Source of the DNA: an uncultured Selenomonadales bacterium | GTDB taxonomy: Bacteria > Bacillota > Negativicutes > Selenomonadales > Selenomonadaceae | DNA: 40,587 bases | Direction: 5' to 3' | Assembly (NCBI GenBank): GCA_947165185.1 | Contig: CAMUZL010000002.1 | Coordinates: forward strand, 1 to 40,587 | In this document: positions 14,546-22,958 of the stretch, in pieces | Numbering within the stretch: position 1 is the first letter of the stretch | How the letters are laid out: each line of letters opens with the position of its first letter | The notes under the pieces: model-generated | The model's database searches: none | What the model saw: only the letters and a program-made list of their open reading frames with translations | Told to the model about the DNA's origin: nothing | Program-made: the position numbers and the translations under genes

Positions 14546-17500
14546 TTAAATTTCGGCGGCGTTTAAAAGTTCCTCAAATTTTTGTTCAAGCAAGCGGGCA
14601 TATTTCATCGGGTCGAGCGCGGGCGAATTGACGAACATGCCGCGTAAATTTTTGTGCAACAGATCTAAAGTTTCGGTGTCGCGGGCAAGTCCGACGGCGC
14701 GGGCAATGTAATCGTCCGCCGAATCAACCGACAAGTCGCCCAGACCGATACCCGTCAAAATGCTCAGCCCGAAACGTGTCGAGCGTCGTTCGCCGTGAAA
14801 ATTTATGACGGGCACGCCCATATACAGTGAGTCCAAAGTTGTCGCGCCGCCGACGTAAGGATAGGCGTCAAGAATTATGTCGAGCTTGCTGATTGCGCGG
14901 AAATAATCCGGCACGGCGGGACGGAAAATAATTTGCTCCATGTCGAATCCGATTGACTTCATGCGCCGATAAAGTTCGTCGACGGTTCGGTTGCTGATGT
15001 ATTCTTGCGCACGCATCAAAAGTTTGGCGTCGGGCACGCGGGCAAGAATTTCGCGCCACACGGTCAAAATGTCGTCGTTGATTTTCGAGTAGCGACAAAT
15101 TGTCCCGAACGTCACATAACCGTTTTTGACGCAGGGCGCGCCGTCGGAGTTCGGCAAATCTTCGCGGCGGGCGCATGAATATTGCGCGGGCATGTATAAA
15201 AGTTTTTCGCTGAAAAATTTTTCATTGCCGGGCGGGTCGACAATTTTGTCCGTGACGAAATAATCAATCGTCTTTGAACCGGTCGTCGACATGTAACCCA
15301 GCCCCGAAATTTGCACGGGCGCGGGACGATACGCCAACGCCTGCAACGCATTTCCGCCGCTGTGCCCCGACAAATCAAAGGCAATGTCAATTCCGTCGTC
15401 GTGAATTTTTTTCGCGAGCTGTTCGGCGTCAAGTTTGCTCACGTCAACGAAATGTTCCACGCCGCGCCGATAAAGTTCCGTGTAGTTGTCGCGGGTTTTG
15501 CTTCGGCTGTAACAAAAAATCTCAAACTTGTCGCGGTCGTGGCAGGTGACGAAACCGAAAGTCACCGCGAACATTGCGTGCTTGCGGAAGTCGCCCGAAA
15601 TGTAGCCGACTTTGATTCGGTCGCCGCGCTTGCGGTAAGTCGTGAAAGGTTTAATCCCGTCCAAAAGATTTTGATAGTCGAAATGGAACGCCGCCATCTC
15701 TTCGCTTGAAATGTCCGTGAAGTGCAAGTTCAACAAAATCGCGTCGTAAAATTCCAGTTGCTTTTCCAACGAATCCGCAAGCTCAAACGCCCGTTGCAAA
15801 TTTTCCACGCCCTCGACGTAATGTCCGTTGCGGTTCGCGAATTTCGCCAACTTCGCATGATATTCCGCAAGCAGTTCATGCGAAAAATTTTTGCCGCGAT
15901 TTTTCGGCGGGTAACAATATTCAACGGCGGTGTGCATGATGTCATACGCGCCTTTGCCGTCGTCGGTCATGAAGCGGCGGTCGGCAATCGTCAAATAAAG
16001 TTGCGCGTCACGAACGGCGTCGCATTTTTCGGCAAGCTCGGCGAAATAAAGCGTGCGTTTGAAATCGAATCGGCTGGGAAATTTGCTACCCTCGGAAGTC
16101 TCCAACGGTACATAACTCAATGCTCGTTGATAATATTCGCGGGCAATTTTTTCGGTAATCGGCGCGGGATTTTGCGGGAAGTCGGGCAACGATTGATTTT
16201 GAGTCCACGCGGCGAAAATTTTTTCGTAAGCCAATTCAATTTCGCCCATGTAAATCGTATCGTTCATGACGGGCGAAACCTCCAGCTTGCGGCGAATTGT
16301 CAAATGATATTCGCGCAGTCTCGACAAATCGTTGGCAAGTTCAACGGCCTTTTGAACGTATTCATCGGGCGTGAACGCGCAAAGTTCGGCAAGACCCGCG
16401 TTCGTCAGCAACGAATAGCCGAAGCGCGAATTGTGCCGCTCGCCAACCAAAGTGATGACGGGCACGCCCATATACAGCGCGTCGCAAGTCGTGCCGCCGC
16501 CGGGGTATGGGAACGTGTCAAGCGCAATGTCGACTTGCTCATATTTGCGAACGTAATCAATTTCGTCCGGCTCGAAGTCCACGCGCTCAACGTCAAGTCC
16601 CGCGTCGATCATGCGCTTGCGAACGAGTTCAAGACCGCAATTCGGGCGGAACGTGCGACTTTTCAGCAACAGACGGGAATTCGGCACGGCGTCCAAAATT
16701 TTCGCCCAAAGTTTTAACATTTCATCAGTAACTTTCGCGAAGCCGTTAAAACTTCCGAACGTCACAAAATTTTTTTTCGCAACGGGCGCGGGCGTCGTCA
16801 TGAATGGAAAATCGTGCCACGTGTAGCAAAAATGACTGTGTTGCAGGCGCAGAATTTTTTCCGTGAAAAATTTTTCGTTCAAACCTTCGGGGTCGGTGAA
16901 CTTGTCGGCAATAAAATAATCCACCGCGTCAAGTCCCGTCGAATCGAAATAGCCGATGCCCGAAATTTGAATCGGCGCGGGTTTGTACGCCAAAACCGCA
17001 AGCGAATTGTTTGCGGTGTGTCCCGCCAAGTCAACCAGAATATCAATTTCGTCGCGGAAAATTTTTTCGGCAACCTCGCGGGCGGGCTTGTCCAAAATGT
17101 CGCGGAAGCCGTCAACGTCCGCTTTGAATTGCGCGGTGAGCTTGTCGGGCTGATTGTTCGCGTAAATGAAAACTTCAAAGCGCGTGCGGTCGTAGCTTTT
17201 GAAAAAATGTGCGCTGAAAAATGCGACGACGTGAAATCGCACGTCCGGCGAAATGTAACCGACGCGAATTTTTTTATGGCGGGCGTGATTTTTCGGGCTG
17301 TGCTTGTAACGAGGAATCTGCGCGAAAAATTTATTGAAGCCGCAAGTCTCCGCAAAAAGTTTTTCCCTCGTGACATTGATATTGTGCAGGTTGAACAAAA
17401 AATTATCGTACTCATCAACTTGAATTCGTTTTGCCTGCTCAAGTTGCGGCGAATCTTTCATCGGGCTCAAATCCAATTTCGCGTTGATTTCGTAATGCTC

Positions 17501-18979
17501 AACCGCTTTTTGCGCCTCGCCGACAAAGCGATAAGCCTGCCCCAAAATGTTATGAATCAACATCCGCGTTATAAAATCCGCGCCGTTTAAAGTCAATGCA
17601 CGTTCGCCGAATTCGATACAGTCGCGCAGATTTTTCGCAAGCCGACACGCGCACGCCCGCAAATATAAGCGATACGGCGACGGCGGGAAATTTTTTTCCA
17701 GATAATCGACGGCAAGATTCGCCTCGTCAGCCATTTCGTAATCGAGATACAGCGACGCAACTTTTTCGACGGGTGCGGGCTCGTCGGGTTGCAATGCGAA
17801 AATTTTTTCCGCCGTGCGAAGAATTTTTTCTTTGTCGTGAAACAGTTCGCGGCCTTGAATCAATTCGTCGGTCAGCGCGGAAATTTTTTGTCGACGTTCT
17901 TCGGGCGTTAGCTGAATTTTTTCCGTCCACTGCGCCAAAACTCCGTTGCAATAATCCCGCGTCGCCTCGTTAAAAGTTGACGATTCAATTTCGTCGCCGT
18001 AGTTGTCGGCTTTTTTTAGGGCGCGTTTCATCTCGTCGACCGCCGCCCGATAATCGCCGCGTCGCGCCAATTCCTCGGCAAGTTTCGCGGAAAATTCGGG
18101 CGTCTTCGGGTAACGTTCGACCGCCACGCGCAGATATTTCAAAAATTCATCGGCACGGGAATTGTCCTGCGACAAAATTGCAATCAAAATCCGAATCGAG
18201 TTGCTGAAAAAATTCGTCCCCGCCTCAACGTCCGCACGCGCAAATTTTTCGGCGTTCACGGCGTCGCCCAAAGCGTTGTAAGTTTCCGCCAAATAGCTGT
18301 AAATTCTTTCGGGCTTGTTCGTTTCGGCTAATTCTTCCAAAAGCGCGGCAAGGTTGCGTTCCATTTTCGAGCGGTAAATTTTTTCGGAATAGCCCGTGTG
18401 CCAAATCGTAAGCATTTCGGCGGGCACGATAATAAAATCCGTCAACAATTCGTCGCCGACAAAAACTTGTTCGTGAATCTTGCCGACGTAGCGAACGCCT
18501 GCCGAATTCGCGAACAGTCGCATTACCGTACTCGTGTTTTGAATCTCGTTGTAGTTGTCCGCATCGACGTTGACGATTTTCACGAAGACCCCGCGAACTT
18601 TTTCGGCTTGAGCGAGTTTCACGGCGGCGCGCAGATTTTTGGCGGTGTCGTCGATAAAAAATTCGTCCGCGTCAAGAAAAACAATCCAATCGCCAACCGC
18701 CGCACGAAGCGCAACATTTCTGGGCGTCGCGAAATCGTTTTGCCACGGCGAGTGAAAAATTTTCGCGCCGAATTTTTTTGCAACGTCAATCGTGCCGTCG
18801 CTTGAGCCGGTATCGACGACAATAATTTCGTCGACGCGGTGCGCCAAACTTTCCAGCGAGCGCGCCAAATCTTTTTCGGCGTCCTTGACGATATAACATG
18901 CGGAAATTTTAATCCGTTCGGGTTTCTTGACTTTGCGTTTCGCCAATGAATTCACGTCCTCAGAAAAATTTTCCGTCAT
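14546..18979 (-). CDS. Giant glycosyltransferase: GT2 - TPR - GT41 - TPR - GT41
   Basis: 1477 residues from the ATG at 18979. Residues 24-235 are a GT2 domain (SACYIVKDAEKDL, VVDTGSSDGT, and a DxD metal site LDADE at 102-106). Residues about 225-520 are TPR-like helices. Residues 570-925 are a GT41 catalytic unit like O-GlcNAc transferase (GYISPDVRFH with H583, LVDLAGHTANNSL, FVTFGSFNGFAKV with K749, DTFPYPGGGTTCDALYMGVP). Residues 940-1110 are more TPR-like helices. Residues 1120-1470 are a second GT41 unit (GYISGDFRKH with H1134, YSKI with K1299, DAYPYVGGATTLDSLYMGVP). Both GT41 units keep the key histidine and lysine. It probably glycosylates surface proteins such as flagellin or adhesins, or builds a glycan in steps. 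No good Shine-Dalgarno precedes the ATG; a TTG at 18946 with GAGGA about 10 bp upstream is an alternative start. Confidence 0.88.
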   Translation of the reverse strand: MTENFSEDVNSLAKRKVKKPERIKISACYIVKDAEKDLARSLESLAHRVDEIIVVDTGSSDGTIDVAKKFGAKIFHSPWQNDFATPRNVALRAAVGDWIVFLDADEFFIDDTAKNLRAAVKLAQAEKVRGVFVKIVNVDADNYNEIQNTSTVMRLFANSAGVRYVGKIHEQVFVGDELLTDFIIVPAEMLTIWHTGYSEKIYRSKMERNLAALLEELAETNKPERIYSYLAETYNALGDAVNAEKFARADVEAGTNFFSNSIRILIAILSQDNSRADEFLKYLRVAVERYPKTPEFSAKLAEELARRGDYRAAVDEMKRALKKADNYGDEIESSTFNEATRDYCNGVLAQWTEKIQLTPEERRQKISALTDELIQGRELFHDKEKILRTAEKIFALQPDEPAPVEKVASLYLDYEMADEANLAVDYLEKNFPPSPYRLYLRACACRLAKNLRDCIEFGERALTLNGADFITRMLIHNILGQAYRFVGEAQKAVEHYEINAKLDLSPMKDSPQLEQAKRIQVDEYDNFLFNLHNINVTREKLFAETCGFNKFFAQIPRYKHSPKNHARHKKIRVGYISPDVRFHVVAFFSAHFFKSYDRTRFEVFIYANNQPDKLTAQFKADVDGFRDILDKPAREVAEKIFRDEIDILVDLAGHTANNSLAVLAYKPAPIQISGIGYFDSTGLDAVDYFIADKFTDPEGLNEKFFTEKILRLQHSHFCYTWHDFPFMTTPAPVAKKNFVTFGSFNGFAKVTDEMLKLWAKILDAVPNSRLLLKSRTFRPNCGLELVRKRMIDAGLDVERVDFEPDEIDYVRKYEQVDIALDTFPYPGGGTTCDALYMGVPVITLVGERHNSRFGYSLLTNAGLAELCAFTPDEYVQKAVELANDLSRLREYHLTIRRKLEVSPVMNDTIYMGEIELAYEKIFAAWTQNQSLPDFPQNPAPITEKIAREYYQRALSYVPLETSEGSKFPSRFDFKRTLYFAELAEKCDAVRDAQLYLTIADRRFMTDDGKGAYDIMHTAVEYCYPPKNRGKNFSHELLAEYHAKLAKFANRNGHYVEGVENLQRAFELADSLEKQLEFYDAILLNLHFTDISSEEMAAFHFDYQNLLDGIKPFTTYRKRGDRIKVGYISGDFRKHAMFAVTFGFVTCHDRDKFEIFCYSRSKTRDNYTELYRRGVEHFVDVSKLDAEQLAKKIHDDGIDIAFDLSGHSGGNALQALAYRPAPVQISGLGYMSTTGSKTIDYFVTDKIVDPPGNEKFFSEKLLYMPAQYSCARREDLPNSDGAPCVKNGYVTFGTICRYSKINDDILTVWREILARVPDAKLLMRAQEYISNRTVDELYRRMKSIGFDMEQIIFRPAVPDYFRAISKLDIILDAYPYVGGATTLDSLYMGVPVINFHGERRSTRFGLSILTGIGLGDLSVDSADDYIARAVGLARDTETLDLLHKNLRGMFVNSPALDPMKYARLLEQKFEELLNAAEI

Positions 18980-18992
18980 TGTACAACGCAAC

Positions 18993-19031
18993 AAAAAAAA
19001 ATTCCACAGCCCGCAGACCGTGGAATTTTTT
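18993..19031. terminator. Bidirectional terminator-like hairpin at the start of the giant gene
   Basis: A perfect 12-bp inverted repeat (AAAAAATTCCAC/GTGGAATTTTTT) with T-runs on both strands. On the minus strand it ends 14 bp before the ATG of the glycosyltransferase. It may end alsT transcription, or act as an attenuator if the giant gene is transcribed from further upstream. Confidence 0.75.
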
Positions 19032-19073
19032 AACGCGTGACGAAAATTCGACCGTCACACGCAAAGGTAAATC

Positions 19074-19253
19074 CGGCCGTCATGGATGACGGCCGCGCCT
19101 GCAATGAAAACAGGATGTTTTCTTTGCAGGCACACGCGCTGACCTTAGCCGATTACATTTCGGCAACGAGTGAGCAACGCCCTCCGCGTAGGAGTGCCCT
19201 TTCTTTTGCAACTTTTCTTTGGGCAAGCAAAGAAAAGTTGATCAAAAAAACTC
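19074..19253 (-). repeat. Multi-hairpin intergenic repeat, right copy (inverted)
   Basis: Reads on the minus strand in the same order as the element at 14248-14515. It holds a perfect 13-bp hairpin (19209-19221/19228-19240), a 16-bp stem with loop TCC (19097-19112/19116-19131, one mismatch) and an 8-bp stem (19075-19082/19087-19094). Compared with the left copy, paired bases change together (GCCTGCA/TGCAGGC here, GCCCGCA/TGCGGGC there), so the structure appears conserved. Confidence 0.8.
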
Positions 19254-19307
19254 AACAGTTACGAACAAACTTAATCGAAGTCAACGCACCGACAACCGTC
19301 ACGTTAC

Positions 19308-20687
19308 TTATTTTCCCTTCGCAATAAATTCTTTTTGATAGTCAAAGCACTCGTTGGCGATGTCCTTGTTCAAAATCAGCAAGCACAGCAAATTCGGAAT
19401 CGCCATCAAGCCGTTCATTGTGTCGGAAAAATTCCAGACAATGTCAAGCGTTTGCGTCGCGCCAATGAAAGTTATCAGGCTGAAAACAATTCGGTAGCCG
19501 ATAATCACGGGACGCGCTTTGACGAGATATTCAAGCGATTTTTCACCGTAATATTCCCAGCCGAGAATCGTCGAGTAAGCGAACAGTGCCAGCGCAATCG
19601 ACACGATATATTTCGCGCCTTCGCCGTAAACCGTGCTGAACGCCAAAATCGTCAGCGGTGCGCCCGAAATCAATTTGCCCGTTTCGGGGTCAACGGAGCC
19701 AAGCACGCCCGAACTTGCGATAACCAAGCCCGTCAAAAAGCAGATAATCATCGTGTCGAAAAAAGTTCCCGTCATGTTGACGTAACCTTGTCGCGACGCG
19801 TGGTCGGTGCGAGCCGCCGCCGCCGCAATCGGAGCCGAGCCGAGTCCCGCCTCGTTGCTGAAAACGCCGCGAGCCACGCCCCAGCGCATTGCCGTCAACA
19901 TGCTTGCGATAATCGAGCCGCCGACGCCGCCCGCAACCGCGTCAATCGAAAATGCCATTTGGAACATCACGGCAAAACCTGAAGGAACGTTTTCAAAATT
20001 TTTGATGACAATTATCACGGTGAACAAAATATAAAAGAACGCCATTGAAGGCACGATGAAACTTGAAACTTTGCCGATTGAGTGCACGCCGCGAATCAAA
20101 ACCGCCAGCGAACAGACTACCAAAACAATTCCCGTGACTTCGGGCGAAATGTCCAGCGAGCTGAACGCGGAGCTGATTGAATTCGCCTGCGTCATGTTGC
20201 CGATACCGAACGACGCGCAGACCGCGAAAATTGCGAACGCCGCCGCCAAAAATCTGCCGAGCCCGCCGCCGATGCCGTTTTTCATTGCGTACATGGGGCC
20301 GCCCGCCATTTCGCCGACGGAATTTGTTTCGCGATACTTGACCGCCAAAACGGATTCGCCGTATTTGGTCGACAAACCGAACGCCGCCGAAATCCACATC
20401 CACACAATCGCGCCGGGGCCGCCCAAAACCATTGCCGTTGCGACGCCGACGATATTACCCGTGCCGACGGTCGCCGACAGTGCCGTCATGAGCGATTGAA
20501 ACGGTGACAGGTCGCCTTGATTTTCCGTCTTATGTTGCAGAATCATTTTGATGGCGTACCAAAGATTAATCCACGGCAAGAACTTTAAACGAATCGTCAG
20601 GAAAATGCCCGTGCCGACGAGGAACGCCAGCATTATCGGTCCCCAGACAAAATCGTTTATGTCGTTCAAGAGTTGCGATAGATCCAT
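19308..20687 (-). CDS. alsT: Sodium:alanine symporter, AGCS family
   Basis: 459 residues with about ten membrane helices. Family motifs are clear: FQSLMTALSATVGTGNIVGV near residue 65, GGPGAIVWMWISAAFG, KYGESVLAVKYRE, GGPMYAMKNG and the highly conserved RGVFSNEAGLGSAPIAAAAA near 270. It imports alanine or glycine with sodium at the inner membrane. The ATG at 20687 follows GGGAGGG. It is transcribed alone from a perfect consensus promoter, so expression is probably high. The symbol alsT is used in the general sense for this family. Confidence 0.93.
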   Translation of the reverse strand: MDLSQLLNDINDFVWGPIMLAFLVGTGIFLTIRLKFLPWINLWYAIKMILQHKTENQGDLSPFQSLMTALSATVGTGNIVGVATAMVLGGPGAIVWMWISAAFGLSTKYGESVLAVKYRETNSVGEMAGGPMYAMKNGIGGGLGRFLAAAFAIFAVCASFGIGNMTQANSISSAFSSLDISPEVTGIVLVVCSLAVLIRGVHSIGKVSSFIVPSMAFFYILFTVIIVIKNFENVPSGFAVMFQMAFSIDAVAGGVGGSIIASMLTAMRWGVARGVFSNEAGLGSAPIAAAAARTDHASRQGYVNMTGTFFDTMIICFLTGLVIASSGVLGSVDPETGKLISGAPLTILAFSTVYGEGAKYIVSIALALFAYSTILGWEYYGEKSLEYLVKARPVIIGYRIVFSLITFIGATQTLDIVWNFSDTMNGLMAIPNLLCLLILNKDIANECFDYQKEFIAKGK

Positions 20688-20738
20688 AAAAAAAATTCCC
20701 TCCCGATAAATTAAACGATAAAACTTTTCACGCCGCGA

Positions 20739-20767
20739 ATTATATTTAACTTGTGATAGCTTGTCAA
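20739..20767 (-). promoter_or_regulatory. Perfect consensus sigma-70 promoter of alsT
   Basis: Minus-strand TTGACA (20762-20767), exactly 17 bp, then TATAAT (20739-20744). Confidence 0.93.
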
Positions 20768-20796
20768 ATTTCGGCCTTATGAATACATAAAAAAAC

Positions 20797-20878
20797 GACG
20801 CGCAGATTTTAGCTTGTAGCTTGAAGCTTTTAGCTTTTAGCGGTTAGTTGTTGACGAAAAAAAAGACGCGCAGATTTT
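20797..20878. repeat. Short direct repeats between alsT and bamA
   Basis: GACGCGCAGATTTT occurs twice (20797-20810 and 20865-20878), each after an A-run. Between them lie AGCTT-type units ending AGCTTTTAGCTTTTAGCGG; a near copy of that unit occurs in reverse at about 32264-32281. Confidence 0.6.
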
Positions 20879-20885
20879 GCACGCC
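20857..20885 (-). terminator. Probable terminator of the envelope operon after bamA
   Basis: On the minus strand GGCGTGC pairs with GCGCGTC (two wobble pairs) around a 7-base loop and is followed by eight T residues, 22 bp after the bamA stop. Confidence 0.5.
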
Positions 20886-20906
20886 GTTTTAAAATTTTTG
20901 TCGTCG

Positions 20907-22886
20907 TCAGAACATGCCGCCAACCGAGAAATGGAATCTGCCGCCCTGTGAGCCGCGCCCGTAATCCAAACGCAACGGCCCCATCGGTGTATTCAGCGCA
21001 ACGCCGATACCGATACTGCCTTTGATATTTTTCGGCAAAAAGCCCGAATTCCACGTGCCGCCCCAGTCGGTGAAAAACGCGCCTTGAATTTTTTTCATGA
21101 GCGGGAAACGATATTCAATCGAGCCCATAAACATTCTGTCGCCGCGAAATTGGTCGTCACGGTAGCCGCGCAGGGAGCCTTGTCCGCCCAAACGAAATTG
21201 GTTGAACTCCGTCATCTCGCCGTGCCCGAAGCCGTAACCCGCACGCATTGCCCAAGTCTGTTCGTGGTCGCCCGCCTTGCGGTAAAATTCGTGATCAATC
21301 GAAGCTTTTTGGAATTTGAAATCGCCGCCCCAAAGTCCGCCTGCCTCAAGCGTGAGTTTAACTTTGTTGCCGTCGGTCGGATTGTAAATATTGTCGCGGG
21401 TGTCGGTGATGTGCTCAAAAATTAAACTGCGCGTCAAGCCGAAATTTTTCTTGCGCCACCAATCGTATTCGCCACGGGAACGGTCGCCCGCGTCGCCGCT
21501 TGAAACGTGACGGAGGTACCTGTCTTTGCGACTGCGAATCGTGAAGTAGTTCGTGGAATATTCGCTGACGGGTCTGCTTATCGTAATTTCGCCGCCGGAA
21601 TATTTTCGCATGTACTCTTCCAAAAAGTCGCCCGAAGTGTTGTAGTCGTTGAAAGCGTAAGCGCGGTTGTACAGCTGAAATTTTATTCCCGTTTCGTGAC
21701 GGTCGAGCCACGGCTTAAAAAAAGTGAACGTGTAACCTTGAGCGTCATTTTCGTCGCCGCTGCGTTCGTAGGTTACGCTGATTGTTTCGCCACGTCCGCG
21801 AAAGTTCGTGTCGGTTAATGAAATCATGCCGACAATGCCGTCGCTTGTGGAGTAGCCCGCACCGATACCGAAAGTGCCCGTGCGTTTTTCCTTAACGTCA
21901 ATCTCCATGATAACCGCGTTCGGCTCAACGCCGGGTTGCATTTTGACGTTGACATCTTCAAAAAAGCCGAGGTTGTAAACGCGTTGCATTGAACGGCGGG
22001 CAAGTTTCGCATTAAACGGCGTGCCGACTTCCTGACGCATTTCGCGCAGGATAACATAGTCTTTGGTTTTTTTGTTGCCTTTGACGGCGTAACCTTCCAA
22101 AATGCCTTCGCTGATTCGGAGCGTCAAAACACCGTCGTTGTCAATATTCATGTCGGTGACTTTCATCAGGATAAAACCTTCGCGCTTGTAGTCCTCCTGA
22201 ATTGCGGCAATGTTGTCGTGCAACGTGTTGGAGTTCAAAATTTCGCCGCGCTTGACGGTCATCATTTCGTCGAGTTCTTCTTTCGTGTAAAGCGTGTTGC
22301 CCGTGAAGACGACATCTTTCAAGACGGGATTTTCCAGTACGTGGAAAGTTATGATGACGCCTTCGGGCACGACTTCAAACGTCTGATAAGCTTCGTAAAA
22401 ATAGCCCGTGTTGATGAGCGCGTTTCTGTCGCGAAGAGCCGCCGCGCCGCTGAATGTGTCGCCGACATTTTCCAAAACAGCCGCCTTGACTGTCGGAGCC
22501 GTCACGGAACTTGCGCCCTCGTATTCAATGTCGACAATCGTCTTGCCCTCGAATTGTTTCATGTAGTCAAGCAAAGTTTCCGCCACCTGCGAGCGATAAG
22601 GTTCGTCGGCAGGTTTTTCTTGCGGCGGAATGTCCGCGGGTTTCGTCGGGTCGACAGTTGCTGATTCGTCGGCGGGCTTCGTCGTGTCGGCGGGTTGTTC
22701 GACTTGTGACGTGTCAATCGTCGGTTGGTCGACGGGTACGGGTTCCGTTGATTCTTTTGTTTCGGGGTCGGTGACGGTGACGGGTTCGGGTTCGGCCGCC
22801 GCCGTTGCAGTACCGAATATTAACGGCAACGCCATCGCCGCGACAAGTGCCGAGCGTTTTCGGCGCGAAATTTTTTTGACGTTCAA
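20907..22886 (-). CDS. bamA: Outer membrane protein assembly factor BamA
   Basis: 659 residues from a TTG start at 22886 (GGAGG 8 bp upstream). A signal peptide (MNVKKISRRKRSALVAAMAL, cleavage after the AAA near 33) is followed by a Pro/Thr/Asp-rich linker to about residue 95. Three POTRA repeats follow (about 110-345), then the 16-strand barrel. GSLRGYRDDQFRGDR near 590 corresponds to the VRGF lid motif, and the chain ends in phenylalanine, as expected of a barrel recognised by BAM. Proteobacterial BamA has five POTRAs. It inserts beta-barrel proteins into the outer membrane. Last gene of the envelope operon, next to tamB, its usual partner. Confidence 0.93.
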   Translation of the reverse strand: MNVKKISRRKRSALVAAMALPLIFGTATAAAEPEPVTVTDPETKESTEPVPVDQPTIDTSQVEQPADTTKPADESATVDPTKPADIPPQEKPADEPYRSQVAETLLDYMKQFEGKTIVDIEYEGASSVTAPTVKAAVLENVGDTFSGAAALRDRNALINTGYFYEAYQTFEVVPEGVIITFHVLENPVLKDVVFTGNTLYTKEELDEMMTVKRGEILNSNTLHDNIAAIQEDYKREGFILMKVTDMNIDNDGVLTLRISEGILEGYAVKGNKKTKDYVILREMRQEVGTPFNAKLARRSMQRVYNLGFFEDVNVKMQPGVEPNAVIMEIDVKEKRTGTFGIGAGYSTSDGIVGMISLTDTNFRGRGETISVTYERSGDENDAQGYTFTFFKPWLDRHETGIKFQLYNRAYAFNDYNTSGDFLEEYMRKYSGGEITISRPVSEYSTNYFTIRSRKDRYLRHVSSGDAGDRSRGEYDWWRKKNFGLTRSLIFEHITDTRDNIYNPTDGNKVKLTLEAGGLWGGDFKFQKASIDHEFYRKAGDHEQTWAMRAGYGFGHGEMTEFNQFRLGGQGSLRGYRDDQFRGDRMFMGSIEYRFPLMKKIQGAFFTDWGGTWNSGFLPKNIKGSIGIGVALNTPMGPLRLDYGRGSQGGRFHFSVGGMF

Positions 22887-22904
22887 AAGTGAATCCTCCT
22901 TTTT

Positions 22905-22958
22905 AAGGGACAAGGGAAAAGGGACAAGGGACAAGTTTGTAGTTCCTATTCCCTAGAA
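22905..22958 (-). repeat. GGGACTAG-type intergenic repeat, copy 2
   Basis: On the plus strand it contains repeated GGGACAAG units followed by TAGTTCCTATTCCCTAG. It fills the gap between the tamB stop and the bamA ribosome site and can fold into an imperfect hairpin. Confidence 0.55.
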
